From the NCBI GenBank assembly GCA_045580325.1, contig JAZNNR010000031.1:20832-84831 (forward strand): DNA of 64,000 bases, written 5' to 3'. Position 1 is the stretch's first letter. Every line of letters begins with the position of its first letter. Below the pieces are notes generated by a model. It saw only the letters and a list, made by a program, of their open reading frames with translations. It was not told the DNA's origin and did not search any database. The stretch comes from SIG672 sp045580325 (lineage in GTDB: Bacteria > Bacillota > Clostridia > Oscillospirales > CAG-272). A program made the position numbers and the translations under genes. This document shows, piece after piece, positions 9,163 through 16,308 of the stretch.

Positions 9163-9663
9163 CTACTGTTCTGCGTATAATTCATCATAGTACCAACGCA
9201 TTGGGTTTTCGTAGATGTATCGCAAATGCTCCTCATAATCCTCACGGTTTCTTATAATATGATCGTAGAAGGATTTCTGCCAGATGCTTATCCCGACCTG
9301 TTTCGAAACAATTCCTTTTAGCTGCTTTACAACCCGTGACATTGTAGGGGCGACCAGTGGTCGCCCGTATTCATCGGCGCAAACCTGCAATAAAATATGA
9401 ATATGGTTTGGCATAATCACGTAGCTTTCAAGTGACAACGTAGAATACGCAGAAGAGATGTTTTGTATTGCCTCATCTACAATTTTTCCGTATGGAGATA
9501 ATGCCACATTTTGCGGGCGATCAATGATCGCCCCTACATTTTTCCAAAAATAATTTTTTCTTCCTAATGTACATATTGTAATAAAATATGCGCCACAGGA
9601 ACTATAATCATAATTTTTCAAACGATTCTTTTTGCGCTTTGGCAATTCATTTTCGTTATCCAT
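9163..9663 (-). CDS. REP-associated tyrosine transposase (RAYT, Y1_Tnp)
   Basis: A 166-residue single-domain HUH transposase: the motif MPNHIHILL carries His87 and His89, and the candidate catalytic tyrosine is in SFYDHIIRNREDY. RAYTs cut single-stranded REP hairpins preceded by GTAG. The start chosen is ATG 9663, because the -10 box of its promoter lies at 9685-9680 and rules out the longer frame; AGGTG precedes it. Unusually, two GTAG-REP palindromes lie in frame within the gene itself (9344-9366 and 9515-9537), encoding GRPLVAP and GAIIDRP. The stop codon lies inside the leader block shared with two other loci. Domesticated rather than freely mobile is the usual state of this family. Confidence 0.92.
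   Translation of the reverse strand: MDNENELPKRKKNRLKNYDYSSCGAYFITICTLGRKNYFWKNVGAIIDRPQNVALSPYGKIVDEAIQNISSAYSTLSLESYVIMPNHIHILLQVCADEYGRPLVAPTMSRVVKQLKGIVSKQVGISIWQKSFYDHIIRNREDYEEHLRYIYENPMRWYYDELYAEQ
9344..9366. repeat. REP palindrome inside the RAYT gene
   Basis: GTAG followed by GGGCGACC, loop AGT and GGTCGCCC. The GTAG foot plus hairpin is the substrate layout known for RAYT enzymes. It is translated in frame. Confidence 0.8.
9515..9537. repeat. Second REP palindrome inside the RAYT gene
   Basis: GGGCGATC, loop AAT, GATCGCCC and CTAC, so the GTAG foot is on the minus strand, the coding strand. It is oriented opposite to the first internal REP. Confidence 0.8.
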
Positions 9664-9679
9664 TTTCATCACCTGTTCC

Positions 9680-9708
9680 ATTATAATACAAATCGGCAGA
9701 GAAAACAA
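9680..9708 (-). promoter_or_regulatory. Promoter of RAYT-HIT unit, shared module A
   Basis: TTGTTT (9708-9703), 17-bp spacer containing CTGCCGATTTGT, TATAAT (9685-9680). The same spacer occurs in the promoters at 48.06 and 53.37 kb. Confidence 0.75.
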
Positions 9709-9767
9709 TCCTTCTGTCAAAATTTTCGTGCCTGCAAATTCTCCGTTTTGAAAACAGCTCATTTAAC

Positions 9768-9806
9768 GTTAAAACCGCCTTTACAAAAGTAAAGACGGTT
9801 GTTTAT
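9768..9806 (-). terminator. Terminator of the lipid kinase gene
   Basis: Stem AACCGTCTTTAC / GTAAAGGCGGTT followed by TTTTAACG on the minus strand, just after the stop at 9811. Confidence 0.7.
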
Positions 9807-9810
9807 TTCA

Positions 9811-10707
9811 TTAGTAAAGTATCTTGACTCCGCTTTTCACGCAGTCGATAGTAACGTCTGTATGCTCGCCCGCGTTTTCGCCGTCGATCGTCCAAGCAAC
9901 GCTTTCCTTTGTTTTGATCTCAAAGTGGCTTCCGTGCATAAGCATAACGTTTTCGCCGTGAGAATCGAATTTTTGCATAGAAACTGCCGCCAAAATATCG
10001 CCAAACATATTTATGTTTGAAGGGTAGCGCGCAACGAGAAGTTCGAGCTTGCCGTCGTTAAGCGCAACCTTTCTGTCAGGGAATTTCACTATGCCACCCG
10101 TGGATTTCGTGTTGCAGACCGAAAGAAGCGCAACGTCGTCGAAGGCAAATTTCTTTCCGTCGCAGACGATCTCGGTCGGAATCTTTTTGACGTTCATAAG
10201 CTCCTTTGCGCCATTTAGAACGTATGCCGACTGACCAAGTGCGTTTTTGATTGCCTGAGGAGTATCGTACGAAGATTTCGTAAACGCTCCGAAGGACGCA
10301 ACGTAAACAAGTTTTCTGTTTTTGCAGAATATTCCAATATCGTGGAAATTAGCCTCTGCATTTACGATCTTTCTCGCGCACGCCGCCATATTTTTGGGAA
10401 GCTTAAGGGTGGTCGCAACGTCGTTTGCCGTTCCGCAGGGAATGTAGCCGATAGTGTGGGGGTCGTCGGGATCAGCACAGCCGTTTACGACCTGACTGAG
10501 CGTTCCGTCGCCGCCGCAGCAGAAGATAGTTTTGAACTCGTCTTTAAGCTCGCTGGTAACTCTGTAAGCATCGCCGCTGCTTTCTGTGAGGTGAACGGTA
10601 AGCATATATTTAGATGAAAGGATTTCAATAACTGCAAAAAGGTTAGTTTTAGCCTTGCGCTGACCTGCCATAGGATTCACGAGCAGGAGGGCTCTTTCTT
10701 TTTTCAA
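9811..10707 (-). CDS. Diacylglycerol kinase-family lipid kinase
   Basis: A 298-residue DAGK catalytic-domain protein (YegS/DgkB group). NPMAG at 11-15 and the nucleotide-binding GGDGT at 65-69 are the hallmark motifs, and ANDVATTLKLPK follows as in bacterial lipid kinases. Known members phosphorylate diacylglycerol or related lipids at the membrane surface with ATP; the sequence does not distinguish substrates. Single-gene unit with its own terminator, facing away from tRNA-Trp. Confidence 0.9.
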   Translation of the reverse strand: MKKERALLLVNPMAGQRKAKTNLFAVIEILSSKYMLTVHLTESSGDAYRVTSELKDEFKTIFCCGGDGTLSQVVNGCADPDDPHTIGYIPCGTANDVATTLKLPKNMAACARKIVNAEANFHDIGIFCKNRKLVYVASFGAFTKSSYDTPQAIKNALGQSAYVLNGAKELMNVKKIPTEIVCDGKKFAFDDVALLSVCNTKSTGGIVKFPDRKVALNDGKLELLVARYPSNINMFGDILAAVSMQKFDSHGENVMLMHGSHFEIKTKESVAWTIDGENAGEHTDVTIDCVKSGVKILY

Positions 10708-10850
10708 GATAATTCATCTCCGATTTCATTATTTCGCATACATTTTAGCATTTTTATCTTTTTTTGTCAACAGTATTCGACTATTTTACCGCTTCCTGTT
10801 ATTTTATATGTGAAAAATAAAAAAATATCTCAAAAAAACGTCAAAAAGAC

Positions 10851-10879
10851 TTGATTTTTTGAAAGCAGTATGATATAAT
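10851..10879 (+). promoter_or_regulatory. Promoter of tRNA-Trp
   Basis: TTGATT (10851-10856), 17-bp spacer, TATAAT (10874-10879), 20 bp before the mature tRNA. Confidence 0.75.
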
Positions 10880-10899
10880 ATCACCCGTACCAAATAAAT

Positions 10900-10972
10900 A
10901 GGGGTGTAGTTCAGTTGGTAGAACGGCGGTCTCCAAAACCGCATGTCGCGGGTTCAAGTCCTTCCGCCCCTG
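10900..10972 (+). tRNA. tRNA-Trp (CCA anticodon)
   Basis: Cloverleaf visible: acceptor AGGGGTG / CGCCCCT, D-stem GTTC/GAAC, anticodon stem GCGGT/ACCGC with loop CTCCAAA giving anticodon CCA at 10933-10935, T-loop TTCAAGT. The T-stem has one apparent C-T mismatch. No CCA end is encoded. Copies of the 3' end recur downstream (11.13, 11.31 and 14.74 kb). Confidence 0.93.
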
Positions 10973-11323
10973 TATAACAAAAAAGCCGATGCATTTGCAT
11001 CGGTTTTTTGTTATACCCGAGAGTATCACGTGGCGAAGAACCCCGCGAAACGCGGCGAAGCCGATTTTTCGCTTAGCTCGCGCTAAAAGCGAAACAAACG
11101 GAAACCTAAAACGAGCGCGAGCTTGGGTTCGTAAGTCCTTCCGCCCCTGTATAACGAAAAGCCGATGCATTTGCATCGGTTTTTTGTTATACCTGAGAGT
11201 ATCACGCGACGAAGAACCCCGCGAAAAGCGGCGAAGCCGATTTTTCGCTGAGCTCGCGCTAAAAGCGAAACAAACGGAAACCTAAAAGCGAGCGCGAGCT
11301 TGGGTTCGTAAGTCCTTCCGCCG
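10973..11323 (+). repeat. Two tandem ~175-bp units, each ending in the tRNA-Trp 3' end
   Basis: Units 10973-11148 and 11149-11323 are near-identical. Each begins with a long hairpin (GTATAAC.. around GCCGATGCATTTGCATCGG with a T run, able to act as a terminator). Each continues with hairpins such as CGCGAAACGCG and ends with GGGTTCGTAAGTCCTTCCGCC, which matches the tRNA-Trp 3' end apart from a GT insertion. Apparent reading frames here are by-products of the repeats and I do not annotate them as genes. Confidence 0.85.
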
Positions 11324-11341
11324 TGATTTCTGCCCAACCGC

Positions 11342-11370
11342 TTGAAATCTTCGCGGATTTGTGGTATAAT
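11342..11370 (+). promoter_or_regulatory. Promoter of cassette gene A
   Basis: TTGAAA, 17 bp, TATAAT. The segment TTGAAATCTTC..GATTTGTGG is nearly the same as at 13.55 and 15.09 kb. Confidence 0.8.
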
Positions 11371-11394
11371 GAGGAAAAGAAAGGCGGTGGAAAA

Positions 11395-12054
11395 ATGCAA
11401 TACTATGAACTATCCAACAAAAAGCTTCATTTCATCGTAACCCCTGACGAGCTTCGGTCAATTTTAAAAGGTTTTCATCACGTTGTTATGAATACGGGTG
11501 TTCGAAAAAACTACATAGAAAGCAATCCGAACGATTTTCTGTTTACCTATGACGCATTATATGCAAAACTAAAAAATAGCGAGAAATTGGTTTGGAAAAC
11601 AGATTATGGTATTGTAGATTTTTCTACAGGCATAACCAATCATCTTGAAAATTGTATTTACCAACCTTCAACCAGATTAAGTGTGCCTAATTTTACAGAA
11701 CCTTGCCCTTTTATTGATACGTTTTGCTTTGCTCCATGGAAAGATCAACTTTCAACTTCCTTTATCGTCACACAATTTTCGGAAAACGTGTGCGGATTGT
11801 GCCTATATTTTCCTACAAGAATCGAATATGAAATTGATACCGAAAAGCACTCGGCAGGTATAGTTGAATGTGCGGATTTGGATGATTTCCAAACCTACGA
11901 AACACTGGTTGAAAGAATCAAATCAATCACAAAACCATTAAAAATGGAATTTGACAATAAAGTACGCCGCACTGCAGTAAGAATTAGCGATGAAGCGAAA
12001 AAAGATTTTTGCAATTTTTATTTCGTAACTTCAAATAATATTAAAGTGTTTTGA
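11395..12054 (+). CDS. Hypothetical protein, cassette gene A
   Basis: A 219-residue soluble protein that I do not recognise. The start chosen has GGCGGTG five bases upstream and lies after a good promoter. No signal peptide, membrane segment or known motif is seen; the sequence is rich in aromatic residues and cysteine (PCPFIDTFCFAPWK). A module beginning CTTACATAG follows its stop codon without a gap, as it does, in variant form, after genes D and E of this block. Base composition is AT-richer than the housekeeping genes nearby, suggesting acquisition. Confidence 0.7.
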   Translation: MQYYELSNKKLHFIVTPDELRSILKGFHHVVMNTGVRKNYIESNPNDFLFTYDALYAKLKNSEKLVWKTDYGIVDFSTGITNHLENCIYQPSTRLSVPNFTEPCPFIDTFCFAPWKDQLSTSFIVTQFSENVCGLCLYFPTRIEYEIDTEKHSAGIVECADLDDFQTYETLVERIKSITKPLKMEFDNKVRRTAVRISDEAKKDFCNFYFVTSNNIKVF

Positions 12055-12290
12055 CTTACATAGATTCGTTTACAAGCATGGAGTTAAAAGTCCGGTAGAC
12101 CGCGGATACTTTTAACACCCATCATCGCCAAGGGATAAGTCTATCCGCTGACTTTGAAACACGGATCGATTTCGAAAAACTTGCGGTATGGATCTATTTT
12201 GTAAGGGTGTGCCAAGTCTTTAGGTCGATTTAGATCCGACCGAGGAAAAACGAGAGAAGCAGAGATTTCGAGAGATTTCTCTGCTTTTTT
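12055..12290 (+). other. Non-coding stretch with strong secondary structure and a terminator; possible RNA gene
   Basis: After the stop of gene A comes CTTACATAGATTCG..ACAAGCATGG (module R1). Then a hairpin with outer arms GTTAAAAGT / ACTTTTAAC and inner CCG/CGG arms, several short palindromic segments, and a terminator at 12258-12290. No open frame of useful length is present on either strand. I cannot match it to a known riboswitch or RNA class. Confidence 0.4.
12258..12290 (+). terminator. Intrinsic terminator
   Basis: AGCAGAGA / TCTCTGCT stem followed by six T, ending either gene A or the putative RNA. Confidence 0.75.
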
Positions 12291-12370
12291 CAACCCTAAC
12301 TTTTTTCGAATTTCCATAGATCCATTTTCGATGTTTTTTCAAGCCGAAGGATTCGAACTACCTAAAGTAG

Positions 12371-12399
12371 TTGAAATATTCATAATTTTATGCTATAAT
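12371..12399 (+). promoter_or_regulatory. Promoter of cassette gene B
   Basis: TTGAAA (12371-12376), 17 bp, TATAAT (12394-12399). A weak tRNA-3'-end-like string (TTCGAATCCTTCGGC) lies on the minus strand just upstream. Confidence 0.75.
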
Positions 12400-12422
12400 A
12401 ATCTTAGGAAGGTGGTAGGAAT

Positions 12423-13475
12423 ATGAAAAAAATATTTTCTGTTTTGTTATGTTTTCTTATGATCATTAGTGCGGTTTCTTGTAACAACACTTCAAATACA
12501 AATACTTCTGACACCAATGATACAACAAACAGCCAGACAAATGAAGACGCTCCCCTGCAAGAAAGCGATCCATACATCGCTGTAATTGAAAAATACAAAG
12601 AATTGCTGATTTGCAAAAAGAATAATACAGCCATTCCCGAAGCGAGTGAAACAGACTCGGTGGCAATCAAAACGGTGCATGAGCTTGCAAAAAAATGTAG
12701 AGATCCTTTGGATATGGGATATGCCAAAAAGGATATTAACGGCGACGGAATCAACGAACTGATTTTTACGGAAAGTACATTAGACATCGTTGCAATTTTC
12801 ACCGTTAAAAATAGCGAAGTTGATCCCTTAATAACGCGAGAACATCTCGATTTTCTTATTTGGCTTGACGAAAACGGTTTGATTCGAGCACAAGAACTTA
12901 TCGTAGAAGGTCAATATATGACCGGAAGAAATTATCTTGTTTATGAGATATCCGAGGGTAATCTTAAAGAACGCATTGCAATTGGCTGTGATGCAATGAA
13001 ACAAGGGGATTGGCACAAGATAGAGGATAATCAGAAAATCTCTATTTCCAAAGAAGAGTGGAGTGCGTTATATTCCCAATATGATATTTGTCCTTTTGGT
13101 TGGGACGAACGGGAGTACACGAAAAATCATGCGGACTTGACCGTTATCTCTTTACTCGAAACAGCCACGCCTGAAGTCAAAAGCTATAAGCTTACCTCGA
13201 TTATCAAAAACGATCGAGTTAAGATCTCATCTGTTTCTGCCGAAAGCGTTTCTTTTACAATGATTTATAACAAGCTTTTAGAATCGGATGAGATTTATGA
13301 AACCGAAATCACTGTTTCGGCGCTTTACACTAATGGAAAATACCTGTTTGACAATGGTGTTATAAAGGGAAGCATTGAGTTTGGACACGACAGTGTTTGG
13401 GTAAACATCGATAAAAGTACCAATGAGCATATTGATTGTAGATCATATTTGTATGATTACGTGATAAGCAATTAA
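12423..13475 (+). CDS. Lipoprotein of unknown function, cassette gene B
   Basis: A 350-residue exported protein. Lys-Lys, a hydrophobic stretch and the lipobox SAVSC predict lipid attachment at about Cys20, followed by a Ser/Thr/Asn-rich linker. DINGDGINELIF near residue 104 has the Asp-x-Asn-x-Asp-Gly spacing of calcium-binding EF-hand or dockerin-like loops; calcium binding is only an inference. No enzyme motif is recognised. AGGTGG precedes the ATG. It has its own promoter and is part of the cassette-like block. Confidence 0.75.
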   Translation: MKKIFSVLLCFLMIISAVSCNNTSNTNTSDTNDTTNSQTNEDAPLQESDPYIAVIEKYKELLICKKNNTAIPEASETDSVAIKTVHELAKKCRDPLDMGYAKKDINGDGINELIFTESTLDIVAIFTVKNSEVDPLITREHLDFLIWLDENGLIRAQELIVEGQYMTGRNYLVYEISEGNLKERIAIGCDAMKQGDWHKIEDNQKISISKEEWSALYSQYDICPFGWDEREYTKNHADLTVISLLETATPEVKSYKLTSIIKNDRVKISSVSAESVSFTMIYNKLLESDEIYETEITVSALYTNGKYLFDNGVIKGSIEFGHDSVWVNIDKSTNEHIDCRSYLYDYVISN

Positions 13476-13506
13476 AGCAAATGGATAATAAATGTTTTAT
13501 ATAACC

Positions 13507-13574
13507 GCTTACATAGCCTCATTTGCAAACATAGCGCGAAGCGATTGAAATCTTCACGATTTGTGGTATAATGG
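13507..13574 (+). promoter_or_regulatory. Cassette module R2 with promoter of gene C
   Basis: Runs from CTTACATAGCCTCATTTGC through AACATAGCGCGAAGCGATTG to TTGAAA (13545-13550), a 16-bp spacer and TATAAT (13567-13572). It is nearly the same, base for base, as module R4 at 15742-15809. Confidence 0.8.
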
Positions 13575-13601
13575 AGCAAAGAAAGGTGGTGTGTGCAAAA
13601 T

Positions 13602-14642
13602 ATGAAAAAAAGATTTATAATTAGTACAATCGCTTGTTTGACGTTAATGATACTTTCCATTGCACTTGCATCCTGCAACAACGCTGGAACAATCGTTGAA
13701 ACAGAAGATTCACAAGCAGATTCTACCCAGCATACACACGAAAGTGAAGATTGGGTAATTGACAAGGAAGCAACGCTTAGAGCAGGAGGCAAGAAATTTC
13801 AAATCTGCTCTGTTTGCAATAAAATTTTTAATGAAAAAACAACGCCCCCTTTAACGGTAACTGTTTTGCCGGGGATTACTGATGTGAGCCAAGAACAGTT
13901 AAGACCATATTATAAATTGGCAAATTGCCGCAATCTCGAGGGGAATCCCGTCGTTGTATTGATTTTTATCGATGACAACGAAAGCCATTGGACTAAAGAA
14001 GACGTTTCAACATTTACCAAAGAACATATTATGGTAGGGTTGAATTATCTTGAGAAAAATGCAAAAAAGTGGGGCATACAGTTAGATTTTGTGATAGAAA
14101 GCTATTCGACGCCATTAAGCGGTTACGAGATCAAATACGAAGGAACTGTTAATAAAAATCTATATAATGGCGGTTCTACAAAGGATGTTTTAGACAAGGC
14201 GGCGCAGGATATTGGATGCGATTCCAACTGGGAGCTATATTCGTATTATAAATCAAAATATCCAAATGATGATATTATTTTTTTGAATTTTCTAAACAAA
14301 CCCGGGAGATCTTATACCAGGAATGCTATTTCAACCGGATATTTAGAATACTCGGAGCATTGTGTTATTTTTTCCGATTACTTAGGCAGTTATCCCGGTA
14401 TGCGCGAAGACGGATCGAGAGCATCTACTATTGCGCATGAAATTTTGCATCTGTTCGGAGCAGAAGACTACTATACATCCGTTAGCCGAGAAAATCTGGC
14501 AAATCAAAAATACCCAAACGATATTATGCTGTGGCAGTATGATGTGATACGGCATAATTCGATTGGGGATTACACTGCCTTTTCGGTTGGATGGACGGAT
14601 GTTGTTCCTGACATTTGCTATGATTATAGATGGTGGGAATAA
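13602..14642 (+). CDS. Putative zinc metalloprotease lipoprotein, cassette gene C
   Basis: A 346-residue exported protein with lipobox LASC. Around residue 278, STIAHEILHLFGAEDYY gives the HExxHxxGxxD zinc site of metzincin-like peptidases: His, catalytic Glu, His and an aspartate third ligand. The N-terminal part DWVIDKEATLRAGGKKFQICSVCNK is a degenerate version of a cysteine-pair module common in clostridial surface proteins, with its first cysteine lost. Function is inferred as cell-surface peptidase; substrate unknown. A GTG three codons upstream (13593) is an alternative start; ATG was preferred because the basic signal-peptide head follows it. Confidence 0.8.
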   Translation: MKKRFIISTIACLTLMILSIALASCNNAGTIVETEDSQADSTQHTHESEDWVIDKEATLRAGGKKFQICSVCNKIFNEKTTPPLTVTVLPGITDVSQEQLRPYYKLANCRNLEGNPVVVLIFIDDNESHWTKEDVSTFTKEHIMVGLNYLEKNAKKWGIQLDFVIESYSTPLSGYEIKYEGTVNKNLYNGGSTKDVLDKAAQDIGCDSNWELYSYYKSKYPNDDIIFLNFLNKPGRSYTRNAISTGYLEYSEHCVIFSDYLGSYPGMREDGSRASTIAHEILHLFGAEDYYTSVSRENLANQKYPNDIMLWQYDVIRHNSIGDYTAFSVGWTDVVPDICYDYRWWE

Positions 14643-14685
14643 TACGATTTTATATGTCATCTAAAACGATTGTTAAACATAAGAA

Positions 14686-14717
14686 AAAGTCATTCGCGTA
14701 TGCGAGTGGCTTTTTTC
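14686..14717 (+). terminator. Terminator of gene C
   Basis: CATTCGC / GCGAGTG stem followed by CTTTTTT, 45 bp after the stop codon. Confidence 0.7.
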
Positions 14718-14721
14718 AATG

Positions 14722-14760
14722 AAGCGCGAGCTTGGGTTCGTAAGTCCTTCCGCCCCTGTA
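14722..14760 (+). repeat. Third downstream copy of the tRNA-Trp 3' end
   Basis: Contains GCGCGAGCTTGGGTTC and GTAAGTCCTTCCGCCCCTGT, matching the copies at 11.13 and 11.31 kb and the tRNA itself. Together with the copy at 11.31 kb it brackets genes A-C. Confidence 0.85.
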
Positions 14761-15088
14761 TAAAATGAAAAGTCATCGCGTTTGCGATGGCTTTTTGTTT
14801 TTCACCCTCGGGGCATAAAAGGGAAGGACTTGAAGCGGCGCGGTAGTGAATGACGTGCCAGTGGCTGTCGACGGGGTTCTCCAAAGCGAGCTTGCCGAGC
14901 TTTGGGGGTTTCCGTCAGAGCCGCGGCGAGACCGAGCCGAAGCGAGACGGGGGACCGCGATAGCGGTGGAAGGAGACTGCGTGACTTAAAAATCTGATTA
15001 TCGTTTACGGCAACGCATTCTCCCTCAGTCGCCTACGGCGCCAGCTCCCTCCCAGAGGGAGCCTTTACGAAAATCACCTGCGAAACAG
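14761..15088. repeat. Intergenic palindrome-rich repeats, no gene
   Basis: Holds a terminator-like hairpin (GTCATCGCGTTTGCGATGGC with T run, about 14772-14803). Then GC-rich paired segments (CCGCGATAGCGGTGG and others). It ends in the CTCCCTCAGTCGCC..GGCGCCAGCTCCCTC palindrome (about 15020-15066), a family also seen at 48.1-48.24 and 53.2-53.36 kb. I see no credible coding frame. Confidence 0.65.
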
Positions 15089-15117
15089 TTGAAATCTTCA
15101 CAGAATTGTGGTATAAT
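15089..15117 (+). promoter_or_regulatory. Promoter of cassette gene D
   Basis: TTGAAA, 17 bp (TCTTCACAGAATTGTGG), TATAAT; a third copy of the cassette promoter. Confidence 0.8.
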
Positions 15118-15147
15118 TAGAAAAGTGCAATATATAGGAGGCAACAA

Positions 15148-15741
15148 ATGAGTTTTTCAAAGGGCGATCTTTTTCATATTGAAATGCGCAACGGAATATA
15201 TCAGGTTTTGGACTTTTACAAATCTGACGATAAGGGGAACATATATTTTTTTAGAAAAGTATTTGACGGAAAGCTGAATTTTAAAGTGTCAAAAGCAGAA
15301 GTTGTACATGACAGTTGGATGTCTCATATCAGTGCGAAAACACGAGACAAAATAGCGGACGCAGTAAATACACCTGAAGTGCAAGCAGTTCTGAACGATC
15401 TTACAATTGATAGGATGATGCAGTTTGGCACAACGGAAAGCTTTAACATATTTTTGTGTACTATGGATCCTAAAAGCAAAAAGAAGCTTGAGATGCTTTT
15501 GAACGCAGAAACGAAAGGGTTCCTTGATACTTCTTCACTAAAAGATATGTTCAACAAGTTGAATGATCAAGGAGATATACATATAGAATCCGCCCTCATC
15601 TACCCGCCGGAAGGTAAACGCTTATATCGAATTGAATTAGGAAGATATTGTGATGATTTCGATGAATGTGGGAAAGAGAAATTCAGAGAGGTACGTTTTG
15701 TTGAAGTCAAAATGTATCGTCGAGAGGATATAATCAAATAA
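15148..15741 (+). CDS. Hypothetical protein, cassette gene D
   Basis: A 197-residue soluble protein I do not recognise. It begins MSFSKGDLFHIEMRNGIYQV, which may be a small beta-barrel; the middle is helical and charged, and the C-terminus is rich in Arg and Glu. TAGGAGG lies at a good distance before the ATG. Module R4 follows the stop codon with no intervening base. No clue to its function from neighbours except shared membership of the cassette-like block. Confidence 0.7.
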   Translation: MSFSKGDLFHIEMRNGIYQVLDFYKSDDKGNIYFFRKVFDGKLNFKVSKAEVVHDSWMSHISAKTRDKIADAVNTPEVQAVLNDLTIDRMMQFGTTESFNIFLCTMDPKSKKKLEMLLNAETKGFLDTSSLKDMFNKLNDQGDIHIESALIYPPEGKRLYRIELGRYCDDFDECGKEKFREVRFVEVKMYRREDIIK

Positions 15742-15809
15742 CCTACATAGCTTCATTTGCAAACATAGCGCGAAGCGATTGAAATATTTACAGATTTATG
15801 GTATAATGG
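15742..15809 (+). promoter_or_regulatory. Cassette module R4 with promoter of gene E
   Basis: CCTACATAGCTTCATTTGC through GCGCGAAGCGATTGAAA to TATAAT (15802-15807), spacer 17 bp. A near copy of module R2. Confidence 0.8.
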
Positions 15810-15844
15810 ACAAAGATCACAGCCACCGCAAAGGAGCATACAAC

Positions 15845-16126
15845 GTGAAAAAAATGTTGGGTTTTATTGCCAATATCCTTTACATCGGAATGATAATATG
15901 GGAAATTATCGAATTTTTAGCTCTTCCGGTATTATTTCTTATAATAGGCCTAATGAATTTGTTTCCTTGGCAATACTATGCAATAACGATCGGCGGATAT
16001 TTTGGCATATTCATCATAATAGAGCTCGTCTTGCACTTTGTCTTCAAGGCTTTGGACAAAAAATATACGCCTCTCATAGAGAGAAAACTCGAAAAATACT
16101 TTAGTAAGTTTTCAAAGGAAGATTAG
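15845..16126 (+). CDS. Small two-helix membrane protein, cassette gene E
   Basis: 93 residues with a GTG start; AAAGGAG lies eight bases upstream, and the longer frame would start on the -35 box, so it is excluded. Two or three hydrophobic helices occupy residues about 5-70, and the tail is basic (DKKYTPLIERKLEKYFSK). No family recognised. A variant TACATAGCCG..TTTGCAAGCAT module follows the TAG directly. Confidence 0.65.
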   Translation: MKKMLGFIANILYIGMIIWEIIEFLALPVLFLIIGLMNLFPWQYYAITIGGYFGIFIIIELVLHFVFKALDKKYTPLIERKLEKYFSKFSKED

Positions 16127-16188
16127 TTGTACATAGCCGTTTGCAAGCATGACGCAAAACCCCGACTACGCAGCCATATCACAAATAA

Positions 16189-16217
16189 AAAACCGATGTT
16201 CTCGCATCGGTTTTTAT
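16189..16217 (+). terminator. Terminator of gene E
   Basis: ACCGATG / CATCGGT stem and T run. The same CCGATG stem is used at 10.99, 11.16, 17.92 and 19.98 kb. Confidence 0.75.
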
Positions 16218-16235
16218 TATACTGATAACTTCGTA

Positions 16236-16264
16236 TTGACTTTACAAACGCTTCGTGATAAAAT
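16236..16264 (+). promoter_or_regulatory. Promoter of the MORN gene
   Basis: TTGACT, 17-bp spacer, TAAAAT; the start codon lies about 45 bp downstream behind AAAGGAGG. Confidence 0.75.
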
Positions 16265-16308
16265 AAAAACAGTAAATCGCACTCATTTTTTCCAAAGGAG
16301 GCACGCTT

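Noticed and set aside
10841..11400. Short frames on both strands across the tRNA-Trp repeats, with internally repeated protein sequence
   Set aside because: Their repeats come from the tandem ~175-bp DNA units; there are no ribosome sites and one frame runs through the tRNA gene.
12337..12354. tRNA gene on the minus strand suggested by TTCGAATCCTTCGGC
   Set aside because: Only a T-loop-like string is present; no acceptor, D or anticodon arms can be formed around it.
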